A stretch of DNA of 22,500 bases from positions 92,501-115,000 of the forward strand of contig SEYY01023627.1 in assembly GCA_009176605.1 (NCBI GenBank), written 5' to 3'. Below the pieces are notes generated by a model. It had not been told where the DNA came from, did no database searches, and was given only the letters and a program-made list of their open reading frames with translations. The position numbers and the translations under genes were made by a program. The stretch is from Armadillidium nasatum. Its lineage: Eukaryota > Arthropoda > Malacostraca > Isopoda > Armadillidiidae. Shown piece after piece: positions 1 to 10,195 of the stretch. Each line of letters begins with the position of its first letter. The stretch's first letter is position 1.

Positions 1-810
1 ATATTGTTGAATTTTCAAGGTTATTTAAACGAACTTATGCTTCGTGAATACTTTATTCATAACTCAGAAGATAGTTGTGAATTTTCTAGGTTTATATATT
101 AATGGGTCTTAGAAAAGTATTAAATAATTGTTGGAATTAAACAGAGATTAAAAGAAACATACATTGGAATTCAACATTGAATAAAATAAACATACATTGT
201 TAAGTTTCGTGATAGCTGTGGGGTTCAAAAAAAGAACTAATGGCTAACCACACGAAAATTTTAGAAACCATAGTCTTTACAAATCTAGATGTACTACAAC
301 AGTAAAAGTTATTAGAAAAAATATTTTAGAACTATAATCAATCATAATCAGATCATTACAACTTCCAGCAAACATCAAATCAAAAATATTTGCTGTAAAT
401 TAAGCATAATTTATAAAATACTTTTCTCTCATTTTACTTCCACGATTTTGTAATTTTCGATATTTGGGGAAAATTAAAAAATAGCATCGAATATGTTTTA
501 TTTGTATAATTAATTATAATTTATAACTACATTACTATAACTATTTTATATTACATATAATAATTTAACTACTAGTTTTTCACTAAGAGTCTCTTTTAAT
601 TAAAAATTATTAGATTAATCTTCCCAACTTATAAAAAAGCATTACAATCATATTCAAAAGTAATTCATTTAATTCTTTGGTAAAGTGAGTATTTTGTTAT
701 GCACCTTTAAATAAAATATGTCTACCTCCTTTCAGACATTAAAACTCATATTGTGAGTATTTTGTACTTAATTATTCATTATTCCCAACAACTTTAAACT
801 CAGAAACAAT
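1..810. other. AT-rich non-coding flank downstream of zinc-finger gene A
   Basis: No convincing coding sequence or RNA gene is visible on either strand. The part nearest 811 should be the 3' UTR of the minus-strand gene. An ATTAAA variant (673-668) and a canonical AATAAA (502-497) on the minus strand are candidate poly(A) signals. Confidence 0.5.
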
Positions 811-1794
811 TTAAGAATGTTTGGAATGTTTTCTTACTATGTGTCTCTTTAAATAACTTTTATTATAACAAATAAATTCACATTCAGAGCAATTAAATAC
901 CAATGTTTTGGAATGTCTCAATAAATGTTGGGTTAAATTCCACTTTTTATCAGTAGCATAATCACATTCAGAGCATTTAAACACCTTCATCTGAGTCGGG
1001 GAATGTTTCAAAATGTGTTTAGAGTAATTAGCTTTTCGGTTACAGGAATAGCCACATTCAAGGCAGTGAAATAACTTAATATTTGTATGATTTAAAATGT
1101 GAATTTTTAATTCATATTTCACATTACATTCATATTCACATTCTGGACACTTAAATAACTTAGTTTGAGAATGGGTCAACATATGATTTACCAAATCCCA
1201 TTTTCTGTTACATTCATAGTCACAGTCAGAACATTTGAATGTTTTACTTTTAGAATGTATTAAAGAATGTTGAATTAAAACCCTTTTTGTATAAGAAGAA
1301 TACTCGCACTCAGAACATTTAAATAATTTTGTTTCTGAATGTTTTAATAAGTGTTCTGTTAAGCTTACTTTTAAATTACAGGTATACTCGCATTCAGAAC
1401 ATCTAAACTTAGGTTTAGAGTGAGTCGACATATGTTGATTTAGCTGACCTTTCCTATGACATGAAAAATCACATTTAAAACATTTAAATAACGGGGGTTG
1501 GGTGTGTGTTAAACTGTGTTTTTTGAAATCCACCTTTCGGTTACAGGCGTAGTCACAGTCAGAACACTTAAACAATTTGGTTTCAGAGTGTCCTAACAAG
1601 TGATACGATAAATTGTACTTTTTATTACATGAAAATTCACAATATGAGCATTTAAAAGGCTTTTCTCCGCTGTGAATTAAAAGATGCCTTTTTAAACATA
1701 TTCTCCAAAATGTTTTAAACTTACACTGAGAACAAATAAAAGTCTTTTGAGGTTTAGCCTTCTTTGTAATCTGTTTTCCTTTCAAATTCTTACT
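811..1794 (-). CDS. C2H2 zinc-finger protein A, terminal exon (exon 3, 11 fingers)
   Basis: This exon encodes 327 residues with eleven consecutive C-x2-C-x12-H-x3-H fingers; the last has H-x4-H. It ends at a TAA (813-811). Upstream on the minus strand the sequence CATTTTCAG gives a good 3' splice site, so the exon starts at 1794 in phase 0. The open frame continues a few codons into the intron but has no ATG there. Most fingers read F-K-C-S-x-C-x-Y-x-C, with Cys at the usual core Phe position and an aromatic two residues earlier. Linkers are of the type HSETKLFKC; only finger 1 to 2 has the classical HSGEKPFKC. The family binds DNA in the nucleus; the target is unknown. The predicted recognition residues (-1, 2, 3, 6) differ in every finger. 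Possible poly(A) signals are ATTAAA at 673-668 and AATAAA at 502-497. No frameshift is seen. Confidence 0.88.
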   Translation of the reverse strand, partial: SKNLKGKQITKKAKPQKTFICSQCKFKTFWRICLKRHLLIHSGEKPFKCSYCEFSCNKKYNLSYHLLGHSETKLFKCSDCDYACNRKVDFKKHSLTHTQPPLFKCFKCDFSCHRKGQLNQHMSTHSKPKFRCSECEYTCNLKVSLTEHLLKHSETKLFKCSECEYSSYTKRVLIQHSLIHSKSKTFKCSDCDYECNRKWDLVNHMLTHSQTKLFKCPECEYECNVKYELKIHILNHTNIKLFHCLECGYSCNRKANYSKHILKHSPTQMKVFKCSECDYATDKKWNLTQHLLRHSKTLVFNCSECEFICYNKSYLKRHIVRKHSKHS

Positions 1795-2039
1795 CTGAAA
1801 ATGATACAAACTAATTTAGACCATAAAAAAAAAAGGGAAGGTATATATTTATACTATATTAAATAGTTTAATTTTAAAAATACATTTATTTTGAAACTGT
1901 ATTTTCTGTATATATACTTAATATTTAAAATACTGATTAAATGTATTATATGCCGTAAAAATATGGAATAAAGTTATACTAAAGGTCCATGGTAAGAGTT
2001 TTCTAAGGACTGATGATCAGAAATGATATTTCTGCACTA

Positions 2040-3633
2040 ATATACAAATTAAGTCCAAATTTAGCAGATAAAAAGAGGAAGGCCAGTGGCCCGAATGGCA
2101 TTCCCCCTCGTGTTCTGAGGGAGTGTGCTTCCGAATTAGCGCCTTGTCCTCGTTCAGCTCTACTCTCTATGCCTTAATACTAATACTTTTCCTCAATGCT
2201 GGAAGAGTGCATTTGTTCAGCCGATCCCGAAAAAAAGGTAGTCGCTCTGACCCTTCTAACTATCGCCTATAGCTCTCACTTGTATTCTATCTAAAAAAAA
2301 TTTAAACTCTCCTCAACTCTCATTTCATGGATCATTTGGAGTCTCATTCTCTTCTCTCTGATCACCAGTATGGCTTTCAACGCTCGAGGTCAACTGGTGA
2401 CATACTCTCCTATCTTACTGATCTATGGTCTTCTGCTCTTAGGGACTTCGGGAGTCTTGTGTGGTGGCGCTTGACATATCCAAGGCTTTTGACTGGGTAT
2501 GGCATGCGTCGCTGCTCTCCAAGCTCCATTCCTTTGGGTTTCCTTCTTCTCTTTGCTTACTCTTGTCTAGTTTTCTCTCAGATTGTTCCATTTCGGTACT
2601 TGTAGATGGAGCGACCTCTTCCTCCTTTTCTGTCAACTGTGGTGTTCCTCAGGGTTTCGTTTTATCTCCAACTTCATTCTTACTTTTCATTAATGATCTT
2701 CTCAACTGCACTTTTAACTCTGTTCACTTTTATGCTGATGACTCAACTCTGCATTCTTCTACTCATTTCAAATCTGCTCCCTCTTTTGCTTCTAGACTTG
2801 CTTCTCGTCTTCAACTTTCCGATTCTATTCTTGCCGATCTGGATGGGATTTCCCGGTGGGGTCATAGCAACTTTGTGAAATTCAACTCTTTAAAAACTCA
2901 ACTTCTTCACATCTCCCTCTCAAAAACACCTCCTAACTTTCCTATCCTCTTCGATGGCTCTCCCGTCTCACCTGTAAATAAATAACATAAACAACAAACT
3001 GTCTTGGAAACCTCATATCACAATGGTTGCTAAAGCTGCCTCTAAGAAGCTGGGAATTCTGTTCAGATTGCGAGAATTTTTTTCTTCTGAGCAGTTACTC
3101 CAAATATATAAGGGTCTTATTCATCCCTTGTATGGAGTACTGTTCTCACATTTAGGGGTGGCTCCGGCTCCTCCTCTCTTCTGGATAGGATTGAGTCAAA
3201 AGCTAAAAGATTAATAAACTGTTCCCTACTTTCAAACTCTCTTGACCCTCTGTCTCTGCGACGTGACGTTGGTGCGCTATCTCTTTTCTACAGGTACTAC
3301 AATGGCAGGTGCTCGAGGGAATTGGCCTCTCGCATTCCTTCACAGTTGCGTCGTCCACGTTGCACAAGGGGTGCCCTGCTTTCGCACCAATTTTGTGTGG
3401 ACGTAGGAAATCCCAGGCTAGCCCGTTGTGGTACCTCCTTTCCAGCCACTTCTATTCTGTGGAATTCTCTACCATCATCTATTTTTCCTCCTGCATTTAA
3501 TCTTCCACTCTTCAAGGCTTCCGTCTGCACCTACCTGAGGGCTGTGCGTTAGGTGTGTCGGTTTAAATGAGTTTTCTCCCTGTGTGTGTTGCCCCCTCCT
3601 TGAAAAGGGCTCTGCCTGTGAGTGGTGGCGTTC

Positions 3634-3681
<48 letters not shown>
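2040..3681 (+). mobile_element. 5'-truncated Jockey-like LINE with poly(A) tail, in intron 2 of gene A
   Basis: Broken reading frames give most of a non-LTR reverse transcriptase in order: ASGPNGIPPRVLRECASELA near 2077, YGFQRSRSTGDILSYLTDLW near 2370, VALDISKAFDWVWH near 2463, GVPQGFVLSP near 2640, the catalytic FYADD near 2730, then KAASKKLGILFRLREFFSSE near 3030. The usual C-terminal block ends LPLFKASVCTYLRAVR and a stop near 3550. A run of 45 A (3637-3681) is the 3' tail. The endonuclease and the start of ORF2 are missing, as in typical incomplete target-primed insertions. Frames change near 2140 and 2460, and stops interrupt the middle, so the copy is dead. It is antisense to the host gene. 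The 5' edge is uncertain (about 1990-2070), and I could not establish a target-site duplication. Confidence 0.85.
3637..3681 (+). repeat. Poly(A) tail of the intronic LINE
   Basis: This is an uninterrupted run of 45 A directly after the 3' UTR of the LINE. Its lack of interruptions suggests the insertion is younger than the other LINE remnants here. Confidence 0.85.
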
Positions 3682-3682
<1 letters not shown>

Positions 3683-4569
3683 AGAATTAAGGCAATATGA
3701 ACACACAAATGTGGGCGAAAAGTTCCATAATTATCCCTCTTCACCCCTTAAGGACGTCCTACTTTTAAGTTGGATTTTTGCTTTGTAAAAAACAAAAACA
3801 AAAAAAAACAAAAAAAAAACAGTTTTATCATAATGTAAACAAAAAAATATCCAAAACATTAATATAAAAATATTGCTGATTTAGAAATCACTCTTGTGTT
3901 AATGCTTTCATTGTTACTAATACTAACATTAAAAGAAGAATGGGTTATGAAATTTAAATATTTTTAAACATTTCTTTTTTTAGAGAGTTTAATCTACTAT
4001 CCAAGTATCTGATTTTTAAACTCATTAAAACAGTAAGATCTTTCAGGACATAAAGGCTATGCAAAAAAGTCATTAAATTAATAAAGAAAATTTAAAACTC
4101 TTTCACTAGTATTCAAAGGAAAGCATAGAAAGAATATTTTCAACGTGTTTTGACAAGTTTGTCAAGACGTTAGGCAAGAGCAAACTCAGCAAAACTTTCA
4201 GATCAAGACTGAGTCAGTTGCTAATTGCTATTGTTGATAAAATTTTCAATTTCCCAAAAATATATATATGAAGCATTACCCAAATAAATATATTGACTAA
4301 TTAAAGGGTTTTTAAAGGCTGGAGTGAGAATTGAACTACTTCATAACATATTATTGTAAATTTAAAACTAAACAGATTCATAATATTTAAAGGTTTTAAT
4401 TCAGAACTTGTGTAATGACATTTATCCAAGTTCTACACCCGTTAAAAACTCGAAACATTGAGAATTAAAATTTAAAATGTTATTCCAATTATATTTGTTC
4501 TATCAATAAAGTCTTTAGAAAATAAGAAATGTTTAAAACTATCATAATGAGGAAATATTTACAGCCGTT
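3682..4569. other. Intron 2 of gene A, AT-rich, no gene seen
   Basis: This is AT-rich intronic sequence with short A-rich runs (3787-3822) and no sustained reading frame. The palindrome AGGACGTCCT near 3752 follows CACCCCTTAAGG. It might be a transposon end, but no partner was found. Confidence 0.4.
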
Positions 4570-4603
4570 AAAAAAAAAAATAAAAAAAAAAAAAAAAAAA
4601 AAA

Positions 4604-4669
<66 letters not shown>
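4570..4669. repeat. Abutting poly(A) and poly(T) tracts
   Basis: A 34-base A tract (4570-4603, one T at 4581) is followed after TC by 64 consecutive T (4606-4669). The two tracts can form a long hairpin. Two retroposed sequences meeting tail to tail would leave this, although no element body is recognisable on either side. Confidence 0.8.
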
Positions 4670-4671
<2 letters not shown>

Positions 4672-6071
4672 TTCATAATTTTTTTAATAGGATAATCTAT
4701 GCTGGTTAACTGCATAGAAGAAAGAACAATAAACATGCCATGAAAGCTATTGTAAATTGTAATTTATTAAGCAAAAATCTTCTCTGAAAGTTATTTAAAA
4801 TGAATACAATGATTTAAAAAAAAAAAAAAAAAAAAAACTCCCAAAGTTTTATTCCACATTTAATATTTTTTGCATTTATTTTAACACCAATAAGAAACAA
4901 AAGTCCTACTAAATACAGTAATCAACTTTGGAAACATATAATATAATGGCAAATGTGATATTGAAGAATTGTTTTATTATTTTTATTAATAAAATATAAA
5001 AATTTTTCTCTCTTCTTTGATAGGAAATCAGTAGCTCAATTACATCAACCGGAGTTGGGGAAATGGCTTCAAAATCAGAATAAAAGGTTGACATATCCTA
5101 AAAGACAACATTTGAAAGAGTGTAATTCAAAGGATAGAGAACAGAATTTCAGAACACCAAACTTCTTTGAAGCGTATTTAGAGAGAAAAACTATGTGATT
5201 ATTCCGAGAAAGATATGAGAAGAAGAACAACAATATTAAGGATAATGATTTTTTGCAATAAAGTTGAAAACGACCTTGTTATCCCTGACACAATTAGAAA
5301 TACCCTAGTTGCGACTAAAACATCCTCCAGACATTGGTTAATTACAATTGGGTGGAACGCCTTTCTAAATAGAAGGAATGATAAATGGTACTGTTGTCGG
5401 TATATGATTGGATATGTGATGTAGTACCAGAGGTCATTAATGAGAAGAAGAAACAACAAAAACACAAAGGCCATCTACAATATCAGGAATAGAACGACCC
5501 GAAAAGTAGCTATAAAAGGTACCGAGTTACTAATAGAACATAAAACAAAAAGAGAGAAATTTAGAAATCAAAGCATTGCACCAGATTTTTTCAATAATTT
5601 TTGTTATTGTCTAGCGCTACATCAAAAGTTTCACCCAAATTCCGAAAAACAGAGACGCTAGAGAAAAATAGAAAGAAAAATCATCAACTATAGACCTCCT
5701 TAAGGAAGCCATACTAGTAATCTGGAACAAGATTTAAGGGATTTATTTCCAAATTTCCTATTCAGGACAGATTCCAAAACTTTTTAGGAGACATAATACA
5801 AAAATGGTCGAGAGTGGTTCCCTCCCCTTTTTCAGACACATGCTGAAGCTTCTAGCCTGATGGAAGGAAATGTTGATGAGAGAGAAAGAGACACACACAA
5901 AGACAATGACAATGCCTAGTGTTTGTTTGAGTAAAGTTAAAATAATTGAAAATTCTGCCTAATTCAACAATGTAAACAACTTCATTTCAGTAGCAAATTA
6001 AGAGAAAATATACTCTCTTTAAAATGGTAATAGAGCTTTGTTATTAAATTTAACATATACTTCAAACTTAC
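4670..6071. other. Remainder of intron 2 of gene A, with possible decayed DNA transposon
   Basis: The sequence is less AT-rich between about 5020 and 5880. Short plus-strand frames there (5215-5424, 5440-5661, and a stretch near 5690-5735 reading LLKEAILVIWNKI) have a faint look of a Tc1/mariner-type transposase: a TIRNTL...NAFLNRRN segment and the final helix. Stops are frequent and no DDE motif or terminal inverted repeat was found, so this is only a suggestion. Confidence 0.25.
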
Positions 6072-6176
6072 ATAATTATTGAGTAGTTTCTGTTGATCTA
6101 ATTCACTTTCTTCCTCAACCTCTTTCCTTTTAATAATTTCTGGATACAAAATCTCAATTTTGGACTCTGAAGTTTT
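6072..6176 (-). CDS. C2H2 zinc-finger protein A, exon 2
   Basis: This is a 35-codon internal exon, found from its splice sites: CTGACTTTTACAG just upstream and GTAAGT just downstream on the minus strand. It is open throughout and phase 0 at both ends, so it joins exon 1 and exon 3 without breaking the frame. The peptide is charged, beginning KTSESKIEILYPEIIKRKEV and ending ELDQQKLLNNY, with no zinc finger. It looks like a spacer between the acidic N-terminus and the finger array and may hold a basic nuclear-localisation patch (KRKE). The second gene has no visible counterpart exon, although its exon 1 ends in a similar ELDQ-containing peptide. Confidence 0.72.
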
Positions 6177-6760
6177 CTGTAAAAGTCAGGAAATATATTA
6201 TGAGACTAACAATTTTACCGAATTATATTTTTATTTTAAAAACAAATGGCTTTAATAAAAATTAACTAATATGCTGACCCTCCCCTCCCCCATAAAAAAA
6301 AATCATAAAAGTATTAAAACTTCTATCATTAATAAAACAATATAATTATACAGAGAAAACTATCAGCATTTGGTATCATAGAAAATTATATTTTGAAATC
6401 CATGACTAGTGAATAAATTTAACCATAAATATTAAAAGAAAAGTTATTTTGACTACAAAGTGAGGATCCTTTGCTTGCGAGTCATTTTTCTTTGTCTAAT
6501 TTTTTTTCCCTCACTCCAATATAATTTTGAGTATAGAATCTTTATACTAGGCCTCTTGTTTTGTTTAAAGCAGAGACAAAATTATTATTATTATTATTAT
6601 TATTTTTTATTAAAAATACACACTTTATCCTCTTCATTATTTTTTATATTTTATACACCTACTTAATTTTCAATCTTACTTATTTTGTTCATAATTTTAA
6701 ATTTTATGCTTCATTACTAAAAATAAAATCATCATCATCCTTGAAAATGTCTAACAAGTT

Positions 6761-6782
6761 TGGATAAAAGCTTGGATTACCA
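6761..6782 (+). repeat. 22-bp direct repeat, copy 1
   Basis: The word beginning TGGATAAAAGCTTGGATTAC occurs here and at 7577-7598 without mismatch over 22 bases, both in intron 1 of gene A. Beyond it the sequences differ apart from A-richness. It could be the conserved end of a short interspersed element. Confidence 0.6.
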
Positions 6783-6838
6783 AAAAAAAAAGCAACATTT
6801 ATTATTATTTTTATTATTATTATTGATTTCTTTTCAGG

Positions 6839-6910
6839 TAGGTATTTGGGGAACTCTTTTCGTGACGTGGGGGCCTTTGCTGAACTTCATGTACGGGTTC
6901 CTCTAGAGTG
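6839..6910 (+). other. Exon-like GC-richer islet, possible membrane-protein exon fragment
   Basis: After TTGATTTCTTTTCAG, a good 3' splice-site sequence on the plus strand, a short open stretch reads VGIWGTLFVTW then GPLLNFMYGFL before TAG. It is more GC-rich than its surroundings. The GPL..F.Y..L pattern reminds me of the Mpv17/PMP22 peroxisomal membrane family, but 23 residues are too few to be sure. It may be a stray exon remnant inside an intron of an opposite-strand gene. Confidence 0.2.
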
Positions 6911-7576
6911 AATTCAATTTTAATTTTAATTTTAATTTTCTTTTAGGATACAGACAAATAATGAAATTATTTTAAGGTTTATGACAAATAAATAAGTTAA
7001 TCATATAAGGAGAATTTTATAGTGTTTAGATACAATAAAGAAATAAAATGAAATTCAAGTGAAAAGAAATTATAAAATTGAAGTTGACAAGAAAAGAAGA
7101 AAGAAGAGATAATTAAACTTTCTTTGTCTATTAATCTTTCCTCTTACTGTTTCCTATCTCTCTTATTCATGAAAGTTTATTTGTCATTTGCTGAGTCATT
7201 TAATGAGCTTCGTTTTGGGACAGGTTAGTGTTCGATTAATCATATTTTGTTAGATTGTAACAGTTTTATGATTCAATTATCATATTTTATAGCACTAAAC
7301 TGATAAGTACCTAATAAACAGATATCTTAAGGTGAAGCAAATCACCATATACTCCTTTTTAACAAAAATGATGGATAACAATCATAAAGTTCACTAAATT
7401 CCAGCTAAACAACAATTACATATACCATGAAGCATGAAATGATTAGTTTTAACAAAGAAAATTGTCAACATAATTTATTTAGCTATTACCATAAATCCTA
7501 TTAATGAAACCAAAAGATTAATTCAATAAAGATGATAATTCAAGCAATAAGAGGAAAAGACCAACAGCAATTTAAC

Positions 7577-7598
7577 TGGATAAAAGCTTGGATTACCA
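7577..7598 (+). repeat. 22-bp direct repeat, copy 2
   Basis: This is the second exact copy of the word at 6761-6782, again followed by an A-rich stretch. Confidence 0.6.
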
Positions 7599-7880
7599 CA
7601 AAAATAAATACTATTTTTTGAGTAAAGTTAAAATAATAGCAATATGAAGAATACATTGGTATTTGGTTTTAGTTATCCAGCTATTCACTATAAAAGTATT
7701 TCACTGAACAAAAATTGACTCCAAAAAAGAATTCCAATAAATTTTTGTTCCAAATCTTTCTCTTATTAATTTTACTACAATATTACAAAAGTTTGTGATT
7801 GATACTAAATAATAATCTAAATTTGAATTAACAGCTTTCAATACAAAATCCAGATACTGGCTCTTTTTTGACAATTTTAC

Positions 7881-7938
7881 AATAATAATAATAATAATAA
7901 TAGTAATAATAATAATAGTAATAATAATAATAATAATA
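7881..7938. repeat. Imperfect (AAT)n microsatellite
   Basis: About 19 AAT-type units interrupted by AGT units. It lies about 45 bases inside intron 1 from the exon 1 donor of gene A. Confidence 0.8.
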
Positions 7939-7985
7939 TAAAAAACTCAATGAATAAAAGTGTATACAGTACTTTAAAAACTTAC

Positions 7986-8093
7986 CTCATTCTCCTCTAT
8001 TAAAAAATCTTGCTTAAATTGTTCAGCAAAAGGCTCTTCTTTTACTAAATCTAAAACTTCGTTCTTCAATTCAATTTCACTCTTAATATCCAT
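7986..8093 (-). CDS. C2H2 zinc-finger protein A, exon 1 (start codon)
   Basis: Exon 1 opens at ATG (8093-8091) with MDIKSEIELKNEVLDLVKEE, runs 36 codons and ends ...IEENE at a GTAAG donor (7985-7981), phase 0. The peptide is acidic and carries IKSE, LKNE and VKEE, which fit the psi-K-x-E pattern of SUMO acceptor sites. This kind of N-terminus is common in arthropod zinc-finger regulators. The second zinc-finger gene has an obviously related first exon, which supports this being real coding sequence although it is too short for routine ORF calling. Any 5' UTR exon or promoter lies above 8093 and cannot be identified. With exons 2 and 3 it gives a 398-residue protein. Confidence 0.75.
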
Positions 8094-9113
8094 TAATATA
8101 TCCCAAAACTTTGACTCAGCAAGTTTAAATTTTCATTTTTATAAATACATTTAAAAAAATTTAATATTTATTTTTTTTCAGTCTCAAATAAATTGATTTG
8201 TGGTTGCAGAGCTAAATAAGGCCTAAAAATGATGCAAGAAAGATATAAGAAATTAAAATGCCTCACAAAAAAACAAACCAAAAATGTAAAAACAGAATTA
8301 AGTAAACTTGTATAGCCAAATGAAAATGGCTAAACTAATTTTGGTTTACACATTAACCTCATATTCTCTAAACTATAAATATAAATGGCAGATAAAAGAA
8401 ACTTATATTTTCCCCTATACAGCATTAAGCTACATTAATATATAATTTTCCACTGACTCTTAAACATACAATTCCCCTCACTGACTCCAAAATATTTTCC
8501 ATGGATGACTGACCAATGGCGTATCATATCCACTAAGGCAGACAAAGCTACTCTGAACCCTGAAAGGTTGAAAATGCACCTCACTCTTTCCAGAGCTAAT
8601 TAAAATAAATGCATAAATATCTTTCAGTTTTAATTAAAATAATCTCCAGAATAAAAAAAAATATATTTAAATTTAGATAACTGGCTTTCATCAGGAAATT
8701 TAATAATAGTAGTCATTTAAAAATTACTTTTTGGGCAATTTTCAAAATCTTTGCTTAGCCGTAAATGAAAAGCTAATGAATATGTCTTATCACATGCAAA
8801 CTATAATTATTTGTAGTCATTCTTATTTGCAAATTAGAAAATGTAAGTAAACATTGATTTTTAAATAAGAATTATTCAGTTCTCTGTATACCCAAGTTTA
8901 TTTTGTCATTTTTGATATTATAAAAATGAAATATAAGAAAATGTATTAAATACAGTATAATGAAGGTTGGAACAGCAACTTAAATTAATAAAATCACCAA
9001 AAAACCTGTTTATAGTATAAAATTTATTATAAAAAATAAATAAATATCTAAATACTCCAAATTTAAACTTCATCTTTTAGTTTCAATTTAATTAACAGTA
9101 TACTTGACCATGA
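8094..9113. other. Upstream flank of gene A, no gene seen
   Basis: This must contain the 5' UTR or promoter of gene A if exon 1 is first. No TATA element, initiator or upstream non-coding exon can be assigned with confidence. It is AT-rich with no coding signal. Confidence 0.4.
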
Positions 9114-9329
9114 AAAATCAAACAGAATAAAAAAAAAGAAGTCCAAGCAAAGATACTCAGTAGCAAGGTAGAAAAGGCATCTACCCTTTTGAAACACAAA
9201 TTGGAAGATGTATTTTTGACATCTTTTGATGAAACAGGACCATCAAAGTCAATGAATAACAAAATGATAGAAAAATGGAAAAGTATGCATTCAGGAAATC
9301 AATCAGACACATATCGTATTTTAATATAG
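9114..9329 (+). pseudogene. Short coding-like open stretch of unknown origin
   Basis: Between a TGA (9111-9113) and a TAG (9327-9329) there are 71 open codons with a balanced, protein-like composition, including KVEKASTLLKHKLEDVFLTS and MIEKWKSMHSGNQSDT. There is no ATG near the start. I do not recognise it. It could be a relic exon or a piece of a transposon protein, or chance. Confidence 0.25.
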
Positions 9330-9699
9330 GCTCTATAATTTATAACCTGAAATATATTTTTAACATTCAATATATTTTATTAAAAAAAAAGGTAAAAATT
9401 TTATATACTTTTTCCTTAAATCAAATTTGCCACAAAATGAAATTACGTAACTTATATATATTATCAGTATTCTCATTTCCATAGGTGTGAAGCCCTGATG
9501 AGAAGTCTAAAAAAACTTAATACTTCTACTTCATAAAAGTACTGCCTTTAAATACCAGGGTTGGGGAATTTTAAAAAAAATTTTATATATGAATCAAATT
9601 TAAAATGTTTTTTTTTTTATTTTATTAATTTTTTTAGTTACAAGTTTTTTTTTTAATAGTAAGCTTATTCATCTAAGTAATAATCAATATGTAAGTAAA

Positions 9700-10195
9700 T
9701 ATAATTTGTTAATTAAGTTATTTAAATTACAATATTTTAAAAAAGTACAAGCTATTTAAAAAAATTTTTTTATATTTAAATGATAAAAATGCAACTGATA
9801 AAACCAATTCACTATATTTAAATTTGAAAGAAAACAAGCAAACTATATTATTATTAAAAGTTTTATATTATATTATATTTAATAATATTTTATGGTTCCG
9901 TATTGTGTAATTTTTATCATTTTATTACTAAGATAACTGAAATAAAAAAAAATATTTACTTTAATACTGGAATTCTAAGTACTTAAATTTTGAAGAAGAA
10001 TAAAATATTAATTTCTATAATTAGAAAATAAGTATATAGAGACAGTTGGAGCTTTAAATAAAACTTTAAATATAAGTGAATTGGTCCAACTAAATCAGTT
10101 AGAAAAAAAAATCTTAAAAAAAAAAAAAAAAAATTTTTTTTGAAAAAAAAAAAAAGCTTGCTGAATGCTGGTGGCATATTTCAACCATAAAGCTT
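9700..10195. repeat. Unnamed dispersed repeat, copy A
   Basis: It aligns in the same orientation with 14100-14560. Shared anchors include AAAACCAATTCACT, a TTCTATAATTAGAA word, AAATTTTGAAG, and a final block with TATTTC...CAACATAAA or a close variant. Copies are diverged and differ by indels. It has no coding capacity and includes an A/T-homopolymer hairpin at about 10113-10155. It may be a non-autonomous element; its ends are not defined. Confidence 0.55.

Larger units (their letters stand above)
6177..7985. other. Intron 1 of gene A with several simple repeats
   Basis: The intron lies between the donor GTAAG (7985-7981) and the acceptor TTTTACAG (6184-6177) on the minus strand. It holds (ATT)n at 6582-6605 and 6799-6826, (TTTTAA)n near 6916-6942, an interrupted (AAT)n at 7881-7938, and two copies of a 22-bp word at 6761 and 7577. 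Predicted proteins here are low-complexity and not credible genes. Confidence 0.6.

Noticed and set aside
2439..2636. Minus-strand frame over the intronic LINE, and plus-strand frames at 2327-2605, 2606-2878 and 3309-3500 as separate genes
   Set aside because: They are shadows or broken pieces of one LINE reverse transcriptase on the plus strand.
3475..3744. 89-residue minus-strand protein with a poly-Phe run
   Set aside because: The Phe run is the LINE poly(A) tail read backwards.
3740..3765. CACCCCTTAAGGACGTCCTA as a piggyBac-like or MITE end
   Set aside because: The look is suggestive, but no opposite end or TTAA pair could be found in the window.
5199..5474. 91-residue hydrophobic minus-strand frame in intron 2
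   Set aside because: AT-rich Leu/Ile/Phe composition, no start context, and overlaps the weak transposase-like plus frames.
6460..6767. Two short plus-strand frames in intron 1
   Set aside because: They are dominated by an ATT microsatellite and AT-rich sequence, with no homology signal.
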